From: Clostridiales bacterium
GTDB lineage: Bacteria > Bacillota > Clostridia > Christensenellales > Borkfalkiaceae
Direction of reading: 5' to 3'
Assembly: GCA_015055865.1 (NCBI GenBank)
Contig: SVHK01000003.1
Span: 1-64,000, forward strand
Length of the DNA: 64,000 nucleotides
The notes below the pieces were generated by a model that did not search any database, was not told the DNA's origin, and saw only the letters and a list, made by a program, of their open reading frames with translations. Position numbers and translations under genes: made by a program. This document shows positions 39,737 to 48,876 of this stretch, in pieces. Position 1 is the stretch's first letter. The number at the start of each line of letters is the position of its first letter.

Positions 39737-40224
39737 AAATATTCGATAAAGTTAATTAATAAAATAAGCACGTTTAATTTAAAAACGCAACGACCCGTAA
39801 TCTTTAGAGTATCTTCGTTAAAAAGCTTTAAAGTAAGACGCGTATTTTCTAATTTATCGTTGCAAAATTTTAAGACTTTTAAACTTTTTTGAATAAAATT
39901 GAATAGATAAAAAGTATTTGGGCTACATTGTACGTCAGCTGATAGAGCTTGGAATTTAAAAATTTTTATAAATGAAAATCGTTTTCTTTCATTATTAATT
40001 TCGGCGTAAGGTAATAAAACGGCGGTTTTATCGTTTTTATGCAAGGCAAATCCTTTTTCATAACTAGTAACGTACCCGCCAAAAATTTTAAATATATTCA
40101 TTAAACTAAAAAGAATTACGAATTTGCCCGTGAATACGTCGTAATACCAGTCAATATTTAAAAATATAGGCAAAAATAATAAAATTAAAAGAATGATTAG
40201 GATATAAAAAAACAATCCGCTCAT
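39682..40224 (-). CDS. DUF2953-like membrane-associated protein
   Basis: Single N-terminal hydrophobic segment, position directly upstream of ytfJ and downstream of scpB as in Clostridia. Confidence 0.55.
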   Translation of the reverse strand: MSGLFFYILIILLILLFLPIFLNIDWYYDVFTGKFVILFSLMNIFKIFGGYVTSYEKGFALHKNDKTAVLLPYAEINNERKRFSFIKIFKFQALSADVQCSPNTFYLFNFIQKSLKVLKFCNDKLENTRLTLKLFNEDTLKITGRCVFKLNVLILLINFIEYLWRKMKNLWQEKIKKSTI

Positions 40225-40283
40225 AACTTCAATATGCGCAGATTGTAAATTTGTATGTAGTTTTAACTCAAAAAGTATGTAAA

Positions 40284-41003
40284 TTATTCTATTTTGAATA
40301 AATCTTCGTCCACGTCTTTCAAGTAATCGGGAACTTCAAACCCTTCTTTTTCCGCGTCTTCAACTACTGCGTTCGCATCGGTTACCGCAACGAAATTTTC
40401 GGGGTCGTTTTCAGGGTCGTAGACGTCTTTTTCGTAAAGATAACCGCTCATTGCGTCAAGGGCGTTGAGTTCGGAAATCTTCTTCATTAACTCTTCGTAA
40501 TCGGGAAGTTCGGATAAAGATTTTAATTTAAAACGTTTTAAGAAATTATCCGTCGTCGCAAATAAAATGGGTTTTCCCGGCGTATCTTTTCTTCCGCACG
40601 GTTCAATCATTCCAAGCGTTTGCAAGGTCGTTAAAGCGTAATCGCTGTTTACGCCTCTCACTGCTTCAAGTTCAGTACGGGTAATCGGTTGCTTATAAGC
40701 AATAATCGCCGCGCATTCCAAAATGGTACGCGTAAATTCTTTTTCGCGAATAGGATTTAATACGGTTGCAATCGATTCTTTATATTCGGGGTTTGTTGCA
40801 AGCTGTAACTTATGATTAAAATTCAAAAGCAAAATCCCCGATTCACCCGTATATTTACGCTCTAAAGCGCGAACCGTTTTATCCATTTCCATTTTCGTAA
40901 TGCCAAGCTTCTCTTTGATAAGGTCTACCGGTACGGGGTCGCCTGCAGCAAATAAGATACCCTCAATTATATTCGTCAATTTCTCCAATTTCTTCGTCCT
41001 CAC
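40284..41003 (-). CDS. scpB: Segregation and condensation protein B
   Basis: IIEGILFAAGDPVPVDLI, AAIIAYKQPITRTELEAVRGVNSDYAL. Confidence 0.95.
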   Translation of the reverse strand: MRTKKLEKLTNIIEGILFAAGDPVPVDLIKEKLGITKMEMDKTVRALERKYTGESGILLLNFNHKLQLATNPEYKESIATVLNPIREKEFTRTILECAAIIAYKQPITRTELEAVRGVNSDYALTTLQTLGMIEPCGRKDTPGKPILFATTDNFLKRFKLKSLSELPDYEELMKKISELNALDAMSGYLYEKDVYDPENDPENFVAVTDANAVVEDAEKEGFEVPDYLKDVDEDLFKIE

Positions 41004-41775
41004 TTCTATTAGGATTTTTCTTTATCGTAATCGTTGAAAACACTTCTTCTTGTTCAACGATAATGAATTGATGTTTTAAAAGTTCAAGCAAAGCTTGGAA
41101 CGTAGTTACGATTTCGCCCGTCGGTGCGTCTTGAGAAAATAATTCGTCGAACGTCAACGCCTCGCGTACTTTAATTTGTTCGCGAATATGCGTAATCTTC
41201 TCTTTAACGGTAAACAGGTCTTTCGGTATTTCTCTCGGCGCGTTGCGTTCGGGTTTCATACTTTCGCGTTTAAGCATCATTTCTTTAAACGCCTTTAATA
41301 ACCCCTCTAAAGTAAAATCTTTATACTTGACCTGCACGTCGCCTACGCCTTTTTCCGGTTGTTTAAAGAAATAACCGACCGTTTCCATTTCTTTGAGCTT
41401 GTCCGCTTCTTCCTTAATCATTTGATATTCTTCCAAGGCGCGGATAAGTTCTTCTTGCGGGTCGTCGTCAAAACCGGAATAATCGTCGAATCCGTCATCG
41501 GGCGGAGGTACAAGACTTCTTGCCTTTATATCGATAATCGTTGCCGCGATATTTAAGTATTCGCTCGCTTTATCAACGTCTATGTAAGGCAATCCTTTCA
41601 TATATGAAAGGAATTGTTCTGTGACTTGCGAAACGAAAATATCTTTAATCTCTATTTCTTCTTGTTTAATAAGATGCAATAAAAGGTCGAGCGGGCCTTC
41701 AAAATTATCAAGCACCGTGGTATAATCCACTTCAGCTTCAAAGCCTTTTACCGATTCAACCGTAAGTTTTTCCAT
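40963..41775 (-). CDS. scpA: Segregation and condensation protein A
   Basis: LDNFEGPLDLLLHLIKQEEIEIKDIFVSQVTEQFL. Confidence 0.96.
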   Translation of the reverse strand: MEKLTVESVKGFEAEVDYTTVLDNFEGPLDLLLHLIKQEEIEIKDIFVSQVTEQFLSYMKGLPYIDVDKASEYLNIAATIIDIKARSLVPPPDDGFDDYSGFDDDPQEELIRALEEYQMIKEEADKLKEMETVGYFFKQPEKGVGDVQVKYKDFTLEGLLKAFKEMMLKRESMKPERNAPREIPKDLFTVKEKITHIREQIKVREALTFDELFSQDAPTGEIVTTFQALLELLKHQFIIVEQEEVFSTITIKKNPNRSEDEEIGEIDEYN

Positions 41776-41788
41776 AAAACTCCTTTAA

Positions 41789-42475
41789 TTATAATATGCC
41801 GAATATTTTACCCCAAACGAAAGTAATTGGCTGTGCTAATACGTTTGTTGCAAAGCGCATTAAATAACCAAGTACGTTTAATTTTGAAAAAATTATGGAG
41901 TAATCGGCAAGAATACTTAATAAAATCAAACCAAGCAAAATATAATAGCTGTTTTGACGCAAAAATTGATAGACCTTTCCACGTTTTTTGTTGAGCGCAT
42001 CCATTATTCTAAATCCGTCCAACGGATAAAGCGGTAATAGATTAAACACGCTAAAGCTCAACGAATACGTGTATAAAAGTAAGAATACTCTAGGGAAAAA
42101 TATCGCAGCGTAAGTGCCAGATAAATTCGTCGGGAAATAAAGAACGATTAAAAGATAAAGCGGATAAAATAAAAACGCTGAAAAATAATTAACGATTATC
42201 CCTGCGGAGCTCGTAAACAAACACCCTTTTTTATAATCGCGGAAATTATACGGATTAATAGGTACGGGTTTTGCCCAACCGAATCCAGCAAGCGCAAACA
42301 TTAAGATTCCTAACGGGTCGAAATGTTGCATAGGATTTAGCGATAAACGGCCGTTTAATTGCGGCGTAGGATCGCCGTATTTTACCGCGACGTAAGCGTG
42401 TGCGTATTCGTGAACGGTAACTACGACCATTACGGCAAGAAAACTTGCCAATAAATTTAAAAAATAAGAAATCAT
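41789..42475 (-). CDS. Site-2 protease-like M50 metalloprotease
   Basis: VTVHEYAHAYVAVKYGDPTPQLNGRLSLNPMQHFDPLG; NLLPLYPLDGFRI. Confidence 0.9.
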   Translation of the reverse strand: MISYFLNLLASFLAVMVVVTVHEYAHAYVAVKYGDPTPQLNGRLSLNPMQHFDPLGILMFALAGFGWAKPVPINPYNFRDYKKGCLFTSSAGIIVNYFSAFLFYPLYLLIVLYFPTNLSGTYAAIFFPRVFLLLYTYSLSFSVFNLLPLYPLDGFRIMDALNKKRGKVYQFLRQNSYYILLGLILLSILADYSIIFSKLNVLGYLMRFATNVLAQPITFVWGKIFGIL

Positions 42476-42526
42476 ATTAATATTATAGCTTGTTTTTCTT
42501 AAAAAATCAAGCAACCTAAGATAATT

Positions 42527-43852
42527 TTATTTAAGTCTTTCCGGAATAACGTCGTTGCGAACTATGTCTTGATACGTTTGTTTCTTAATGATATAATCCG
42601 CTTTTCCGTCTTTTACGAGTATGCAAGGCGGTATTTTATTGCGGTTATAATTCATTGCCATTGAATAATTGTACGCCCCGGTTGATAAAATTGCTAAAAT
42701 ATCTCCACTTTCCGCTTTCGGTAACGCAACGTTTACGGCAATCAAATCTCCGCTTTCGCAACATTTCCCTGCGATAGTTACGATTTCTGTTGACGGTTCG
42801 TTTGCTCGATTAGCTAAAACGGGCGTATATTTTGATTGATATAAAGCGTATCTAGGATTATCGAACATACCGCCGTCAACGGCGACGTATTTTTTTACGC
42901 CGGGAATATCTTTAATTGCGCCTACCGTATAAAGCGTTACGCCTGCTTCACCAACGATGGAACGACCGGGCTCGATTAAAAGATACGGTAATTTTAAAGA
43001 CAATTCTTTGGCTTTTATTTTGACTTGATTAATTAACGCTACTAAATATTCCGCATAGCCTTCAGGACTGATTTTTTTATCTTCATCCGTATACCAAATC
43101 CCGTATCCACCGCCAAGATTGAGTTTTTTTGCGCTAAACGAATACTTTTCCTGCATTTTTGCGAGAAAATCCATACATTTATCTACGGCTAAGACAAAGG
43201 ATTGCTTTTCAAATATTTGCGAACCGATATGACAATGATACCCTTCTAAAACAACGTTTTCTTTTTGCAAAGTGTATTCCGTGATTTTCTCCGCCGTACC
43301 GTCAGAGATGGAAAATCCGAATTTACTATCCGTCGTTGCTGTTTGCACGAATGCGTGGGTATGCGCCTCAATGCCGGGATTGATGCGTAGTAAAACTTTT
43401 TGAACCATACCGCGCTTTTTTGCTTCAACGTCTATTTTATCAATTTCAGAATAGGCGTCCGCGACGATACAACCGATTTTACAATCCAACGCTTCGCCTA
43501 TTTCATAATCGAGTTTATTATTGCCGTGCATATAAATTTTTTCCGCAGGAAAACCGGCTTGTAACGCAGTATAAAGCTCTCCGCCGGAAACGACGTCAAT
43601 GCCGATGTTTTCTTGGTTTGCGATTTTATAAATTGCCTTGCACGAAAAAGCCTTAGAAGCGTATAATACGCAACCATTACCGTTGTATTCATTAGCGAGC
43701 GTATCGCGATAAACGCGCATCATTTTTCTTATATAATCTTCGTCGAAAACGTAAAGCGGAGTACCGAATTCTTTTGCTAACTCTACGCAATCAGCGCCTC
43801 CGATTTCCAAATGCCCTTTTTTATTTACTCTTAAAGTCGTTCGTTCGTTCAT
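42527..43852 (-). CDS. lysA: Diaminopimelate decarboxylase
   Basis: YASKAFSCKAIYKI PLP-lysine region, HCHIGSQIFE, LNLGGGYGI, CCESGD. Confidence 0.95.
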   Translation of the reverse strand: MNERTTLRVNKKGHLEIGGADCVELAKEFGTPLYVFDEDYIRKMMRVYRDTLANEYNGNGCVLYASKAFSCKAIYKIANQENIGIDVVSGGELYTALQAGFPAEKIYMHGNNKLDYEIGEALDCKIGCIVADAYSEIDKIDVEAKKRGMVQKVLLRINPGIEAHTHAFVQTATTDSKFGFSISDGTAEKITEYTLQKENVVLEGYHCHIGSQIFEKQSFVLAVDKCMDFLAKMQEKYSFSAKKLNLGGGYGIWYTDEDKKISPEGYAEYLVALINQVKIKAKELSLKLPYLLIEPGRSIVGEAGVTLYTVGAIKDIPGVKKYVAVDGGMFDNPRYALYQSKYTPVLANRANEPSTEIVTIAGKCCESGDLIAVNVALPKAESGDILAILSTGAYNYSMAMNYNRNKIPPCILVKDGKADYIIKKQTYQDIVRNDVIPERLK

Positions 43853-43859
43853 CGTTTTT

Positions 43860-44154
43860 ACCTACTGTAAATTCATAGCCAAGACATTGTAATCCGAACC
43901 AAGATTTTGAGTGATAAAATCGTATGAGTACTGCATTCAAAACCTTGAAAATACGTATAGTATTTCCTTCGGCTTTCGCCTTATATTCCTTCGATTTTAT
44001 CTACTGAAAATTGCTTCACACCCAAATTGAAAGATTTTAAGGTGATTTTGGGCGATAAGGAAACAATAATACTTGCCGTATTATAATGATGACGAGCTCA
44101 AAAGGGCTTAAAATATCCGTTTTTGGCTAGTTCGGATTATACTATTTAGGCTAC
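43860..44154 (-). ncRNA. Candidate structured, pseudoknotted RNA / long 5' leader of lysA
   Basis: No ORF; GATAAAATCG/CGATTTTATC stem (43913-43922/43992-44001), GGC-GAAA-GCC hairpin, ATAATAC-ggcaa-GTATTAT hairpin, crossing long-range pairs TAATCCGAA/TTCGGATTA (43890-43898/44131-44139) and TAGCCAA/TTGGCTA (43876-43882/44123-44129); upstream promoter. Confidence 0.7.
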
Positions 44155-44160
44155 GATAAT

Positions 44161-44189
44161 ATTGTAACAAATTTTAAATAAAATTGCAA
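44161..44189 (-). promoter_or_regulatory. Sigma-A-like promoter for the candidate ncRNA/lysA
   Basis: Minus strand TTGCAA - 17 bp - TACAAT. Confidence 0.65.
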
Positions 44190-44211
44190 GAGTCGAAAGC
44201 GTTTTTTTATT

Positions 44212-44266
44212 AAAAAAATCCGTTAGAACGTAAATTCTTTTAAAAACTTACGTCTTACGGATATTT
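44212..44266 (-). terminator. Terminator of the D-Ala-D-Ala carboxypeptidase gene
   Basis: Minus strand ATCCGTaAGACGTAA...TTTACGTTCTAACGGATTTTTTT. Confidence 0.7.
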
Positions 44267-44274
44267 TAACACTC

Positions 44275-45522
44275 TTATTTTATAAACCAACCTTCTGCAA
44301 CGTCTTTAAATCTATCGAATAGAGTCGCTTTTTCTACGCTTTCGTTGGCAATAAGCGGAATTCGGTCGATTTCCACGCCGTCTTTAAATACAAGAATTTC
44401 CCCTACGTTATCGCCGTAGCTTAAAGGCGCTTTTAAATTCTTTTTTATATACGTTTGCGTGGAATAGCCTGCCTCAACTCCACGTTTTGAAAAAATTTTA
44501 CTCTCTCGTTCGGGGCGAACGGCGATTTCCTTTTGTTTACCACCTGAAACGTAAGCCTTTTCTTCTATCGGGTTTTTATCGTCGATTACGGTTTTTGCAA
44601 CGTAGTTAGCAAAAGTATAATCAAACGTTGCGCGAACGTCGTTGAATCTCGTTTTACTATCCTTTTCGCCGATTACGACGGAAATTACGCGCATATCGTT
44701 GCGCTTTGCCGTTGCGGCAAGACAAAATCCCGCTTGATTGGTAAATCCGGTTTTGCCCCCGTCGCAACCGTCGTAAAAACGGACCAACTTATTCGTATTG
44801 GAAATTTCGGTATATCTACCTTTTGGATGTTGAAATTTATCCATCCAAACTTGTCCAAATTCATAATATTCCTTATGATTTAAAAGCGCTTTTAACATAA
44901 AAGCAACGTCTTTGGCGCATGAGTATTGCGGTTCTTTTGGAAGTCCCGTACAATTAGCGAATAAAGTGTTTTCAGCGCCTAATTCTTTGGCTTTTTCATT
45001 CATTCTATCGGTAAAAACGCTTTCGCTCCCCGATATTCTTTCCGCCATTGCTACGCAACTATCGTTTGCGGAACAAACCGCTATACTTTTTATTAGTTCT
45101 TTTACTGGGTATTTTGCATTCGCTTCCAAAAAGACTTGCGAACCACCCATCGAGGAAGCGTTTTCACTTACGCTAACTTCTTCTTCAAACGTTAAATTGC
45201 CTTGCTTAATTTCATCAAAACACAAAAGTAAAGTCATAATCTTGCACATGCTTGCAATCGGCAAGCGTTCTTCTTCATTATAAGAATAAACCACCGTTTG
45301 CGTCGTCGGTTCAAAAACAAACGCTGATTTTGCGCTCAAATTCAATGGATTTTCTTTGTTTTCTGCGACCGTTTGAAGGGAAACTTCTTTTGTTTCTTCT
45401 TGACTTTGAGCAAAAGCGGTTGAAATTTGACTTTTATTGAATAAAATCCCCCTTTGCAAAACGCTTACGGGTAACGCAACTATCAAAGCTGATAACGCTA
45501 ACATTTTTTTTATATTTTTCAT
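44275..45522 (-). CDS. D-alanyl-D-alanine carboxypeptidase (DacB/DacF type) with signal peptide
   Basis: LPIASMCKIMTLLLCF, SANDSCVAMAE, DGGKTGFTNQAGFCLA. Confidence 0.93.
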   Translation of the reverse strand: MKNIKKMLALSALIVALPVSVLQRGILFNKSQISTAFAQSQEETKEVSLQTVAENKENPLNLSAKSAFVFEPTTQTVVYSYNEEERLPIASMCKIMTLLLCFDEIKQGNLTFEEEVSVSENASSMGGSQVFLEANAKYPVKELIKSIAVCSANDSCVAMAERISGSESVFTDRMNEKAKELGAENTLFANCTGLPKEPQYSCAKDVAFMLKALLNHKEYYEFGQVWMDKFQHPKGRYTEISNTNKLVRFYDGCDGGKTGFTNQAGFCLAATAKRNDMRVISVVIGEKDSKTRFNDVRATFDYTFANYVAKTVIDDKNPIEEKAYVSGGKQKEIAVRPERESKIFSKRGVEAGYSTQTYIKKNLKAPLSYGDNVGEILVFKDGVEIDRIPLIANESVEKATLFDRFKDVAEGWFIK

Positions 45523-45603
45523 TTTTTTTCATCTCCTACTATTATTTATGCGTGTCATAACATTTTATTATGTTTAACATAATTATTTTGTTTGACATAA
45601 TAC

Positions 45604-46611
45604 TTAATATTTTAGCATTTTTTCAATATCAATACCGAAACCGCGAGTCGGGTCGTTTAAAAATACGTGCGTAATAGCGCCAATTAGTTTATTTTCTTGC
45701 ACGATTGGACTTCCGCTCATTCCTTGTACGATTCCGCCCGTCGTTTCAATTAATTCTTTATCGGTTATTTTAACGACGTAATTCTTATTTTCTTTGTTAT
45801 TTTTATCAACTTTTACGATTTCAACTTCGTATTTTTTAGGCGTTTGACCGTTTATCGTTGAATATATATAAGCTACGCCCGGTTTGGCGTTTAGAGAATC
45901 GACCTCAACTTTATTTAAAACGGACAAATCGACGTTTTGATTAATTTGACCAAAAATACCGCATTCGCATAACGTTGTTGTTTTTCCAAATTCCCCATCG
46001 CCTAAAAATATGCCGTGTAATTCGCCTGCTTTACCGCGCGTACCTTTTAAAACGCTTACGATATTACAATTATAAAGCTTTCCTTCCGCGCCTATTTTTT
46101 CACATTCTTCTCCTACGGCGTGTCCTAAAGCGCCAAAACTTCTAGTGGTTGGGTCAACGTAAGTTATCGTACCTATTCCTGAAACGGTATCCCGTATAAG
46201 TACGCCTATTTTATATTTTTTAGTAATTTTGTCCATTTGCGGTTTTACGATAAATTTTTCTTTATCGTTACCTCGTTTTACGGTCAATTCAAGAGAATTC
46301 GCACCGTTTTTTGCTATTATTGAGTTTAAATCGGCAACGGTTTCAACGTTTATGCCCGAAGCGTTAATAATGACGTCTCCCGAACAAATTCCGGCTTCTT
46401 TAGCAGGCGAAAACGTTTTTTCTTCGCCGATTACGTCGCAAACCCCTATAACTTGCGCGCCTCCCGCGCTTAACATAAATCCCGCCGGCATACCGCCAAC
46501 GTATAAAAAACGCCCGTTTTCGGCCACTGCGCGAATAGGTGTCCCAATTATCGCAAACAGTATCAAAAACGAAGCGAAAATACTAATTAAAAAAGCACTT
46601 ATCTTACGCAT
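45604..46611 (-). CDS. spoIVB: SpoIVB peptidase
   Basis: YVGGMPAGFMLSAGGAQVIGV, PDZ-like segment, GHAVGEECEK, IVQGMSGSPIVQENKLIGAITHVFLNDPTRGFGI. Confidence 0.95.
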   Translation of the reverse strand: MRKISAFLISIFASFLILFAIIGTPIRAVAENGRFLYVGGMPAGFMLSAGGAQVIGVCDVIGEEKTFSPAKEAGICSGDVIINASGINVETVADLNSIIAKNGANSLELTVKRGNDKEKFIVKPQMDKITKKYKIGVLIRDTVSGIGTITYVDPTTRSFGALGHAVGEECEKIGAEGKLYNCNIVSVLKGTRGKAGELHGIFLGDGEFGKTTTLCECGIFGQINQNVDLSVLNKVEVDSLNAKPGVAYIYSTINGQTPKKYEVEIVKVDKNNKENKNYVVKITDKELIETTGGIVQGMSGSPIVQENKLIGAITHVFLNDPTRGFGIDIEKMLKY

Positions 46612-46685
46612 AATTTCCTCCGTTAGAAGATAATTTGCGCAAAATAAGTGCGAATTATTCAATTTTTTAAAGTTTTATAAACAAA

Positions 46686-48386
46686 TTATGAAATAGAACG
46701 TTTATATTCGTCCGCCTGTCGAATAAGTTCTTCCGCATGCTTAACGGCAAAATCATCTTTTTCACTACCGCCAAGTAATCGAACGATTTCTTTCAATTTT
46801 TCTTGATGATTTAATTCTAATACTTTAGTATGCGTTTTCTCAGTAGCTTCATACTTTTCTATTAAGAATTCTTTATCGCTCATAACGGCAATTTGCGCAA
46901 GATGCGAAACGGCGATAATTTGAGTGTTTTTTGCGATTTGCGCAAACTTTTCACCTACAACTTTTGCCGTTTTACCACTTATACCTGCGTCGATTTCATC
47001 AAAAATATAGCTTGAAATTTCGTTTAATGCGGAAAACTGCGTTTTTATTGCCAACATAAATCGGCTCATTTCACCACCGCTTATAATTTTTCCAAGCGGT
47101 TTTAAAGGTTCGCCTGCGTTTGCCGAGAATAAGAAACGAATATCGTCCAATCCGTTCGTATTTGCTTTTGAAACGTCCGATAAGGAATAATCGTTAAATT
47201 CAATTTCAAATTTTGCGCTATTGATATTTAAAGTTTTTAATTCATTGGTAACACGCTCACAAAATTCTGCGCCACGAAGTTTACGAATTTTCGTAATTTC
47301 AAGGCAAATTGAATAAATATTTTTTTCCGTTTTATCTTTTTTGGACGTTAATTGTTCGTATTTTCCTTCGCAGTCAGACAAGAGCTCGTATTCGTTTGAA
47401 ATCGTTTCCAAATATTTGAAAATTTCTCGTTCGTTTGCGCCGTATTTACGCTTTAACGTATGGATTAAATCTAATCTGTTTTCGACTTCTTGCATTTCGT
47501 TTTCGTCAAAATATAAACAGTCGCAAGCATCGAAAAGAGATTGCGCAATATCATCTGCATCCATTGATAAGCTTTCAATTCTATCTAATAAGTTAGAATA
47601 TTCCGTGTCCAACGTCGAAATAGAAGAAATAGAACGTCTTGCCGTTCTTATACCGTCTAAAACGCCTCTATCCGATGAAAATAAGTTAGCCGTTTCCCGT
47701 AAAGCAGAAATAATTTTTTCTAAATTATTTATTTTAGCTCTTTTTAAAAGAAGTTCGTCTTCTTCGCCCTCTTTTAAATCGGCAAGCGTAATTTCGTCTA
47801 TTTGATATTTTAAAAGCTCTATACGGCGATTTCTTTCTTGCTCGTTTCCGCCCAAAAGCGAAATTTGTTCATTTATTTCTTTTAACGAGTTTAATTTTTC
47901 GCAGAGTTTATGTTTATACTCTTTTAATTCTTCGCCAATAACTTCATCAAGCGTTCGAAGTTGATTGCTTTCTTTAAGTAAATAAAAATGCTCGCTTTGT
48001 CCGTGTACGTCAACCAAATGGTCGGTAACTGAGCGCAACATAGAAACGGTAACTGTGTTTCCGTTAATTTTGATACTGCTTTTCCCCGCATCGGTAAACT
48101 TTCTTGAGATAATAATTTCACCGTCGCTATCAATATCAAGTTCCCGCAAAACCTGAACGGCCTTGGAGTTCTCCTCAACGATAAATTCCGCTTTAACCAT
48201 ACATTCCGTTTCGCCGTAACGAATCATCGTCCGTTCCGCTTTCGCGCCCAAAACAAAGTTTACTGAATCGAGAATAACTGATTTTCCTGCGCCGGTTTCG
48301 CCCGAAAGAACGTTTAAACCCTCGCTGAAAGAAATTTCAGCGAGGTCTATTAACGCTACGTTTTTTATCGAAAGTTTGGCTAACAT
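46686..48386 (-). CDS. recN: DNA repair protein RecN
   Basis: LNVLSGETGAGKSVILDSVNFVLG, ISGGEMSRFMLAIK, FDEIDAGISGKTA. Confidence 0.97.
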   Translation of the reverse strand: MLAKLSIKNVALIDLAEISFSEGLNVLSGETGAGKSVILDSVNFVLGAKAERTMIRYGETECMVKAEFIVEENSKAVQVLRELDIDSDGEIIISRKFTDAGKSSIKINGNTVTVSMLRSVTDHLVDVHGQSEHFYLLKESNQLRTLDEVIGEELKEYKHKLCEKLNSLKEINEQISLLGGNEQERNRRIELLKYQIDEITLADLKEGEEDELLLKRAKINNLEKIISALRETANLFSSDRGVLDGIRTARRSISSISTLDTEYSNLLDRIESLSMDADDIAQSLFDACDCLYFDENEMQEVENRLDLIHTLKRKYGANEREIFKYLETISNEYELLSDCEGKYEQLTSKKDKTEKNIYSICLEITKIRKLRGAEFCERVTNELKTLNINSAKFEIEFNDYSLSDVSKANTNGLDDIRFLFSANAGEPLKPLGKIISGGEMSRFMLAIKTQFSALNEISSYIFDEIDAGISGKTAKVVGEKFAQIAKNTQIIAVSHLAQIAVMSDKEFLIEKYEATEKTHTKVLELNHQEKLKEIVRLLGGSEKDDFAVKHAEELIRQADEYKRSIS

Positions 48387-48399
48387 AATACACTACCTT

Positions 48400-48855
48400 T
48401 TATTGTTTAATAAAAGCGTTTAATTTATCAATTACAAGATTAGCGCCCTCGTTATCTTCGCATACGACGAGCAAAGTATCGTCGCCAGCAACTGAACCGA
48501 CGATTTCGGGATAGTTGAGCTTATCGACGACAGAACCTGCGTTTGCCCCGTTACCCGTTAAAGTTTTAATCACGATGATATTTTGCGCGGACTTCATGGA
48601 AACCAAGCAATCCTTAAATAAATTACGCATTTTTGGGGAAATTTCGCCTTTCATTTCATTGATATAGGCATAACGATATTTTTTATTCGTGCCCGATACT
48701 TTAAATAAGTGTAAATCTTTAATATCACGAGAAATTGTAGCTTGCGTAACGACGTAATTAAGTTTATTTAATTCTTCGCAAAGTTCTTCTTGCGTTTCGA
48801 TTTCTTTCATCGAAATAATTTCTAAAATTTTAGCGTGTCTTGCCGTTCTTAACAT
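48400..48855 (-). CDS. argR: Arginine repressor
   Basis: VTQATISRDIKDLHLFKV; VVDKLNYPEIVGSVAGDDTLLVVC. Confidence 0.95.
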   Translation of the reverse strand: MLRTARHAKILEIISMKEIETQEELCEELNKLNYVVTQATISRDIKDLHLFKVSGTNKKYRYAYINEMKGEISPKMRNLFKDCLVSMKSAQNIIVIKTLTGNGANAGSVVDKLNYPEIVGSVAGDDTLLVVCEDNEGANLVIDKLNAFIKQ

Positions 48856-48876
48856 AATACCCTCTCTTTCATATTC

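Noticed and set aside
43860-44154. Lysine riboswitch (L-box) in front of lysA
   Set aside because: Attractive by position, but I could not recognise L-box hallmark sequence by eye; left as a test and not called.
46229-46633. 134-aa plus-strand ORF opposite spoIVB
   Set aside because: Shadow ORF; spoIVB is clearly coding on the other strand.
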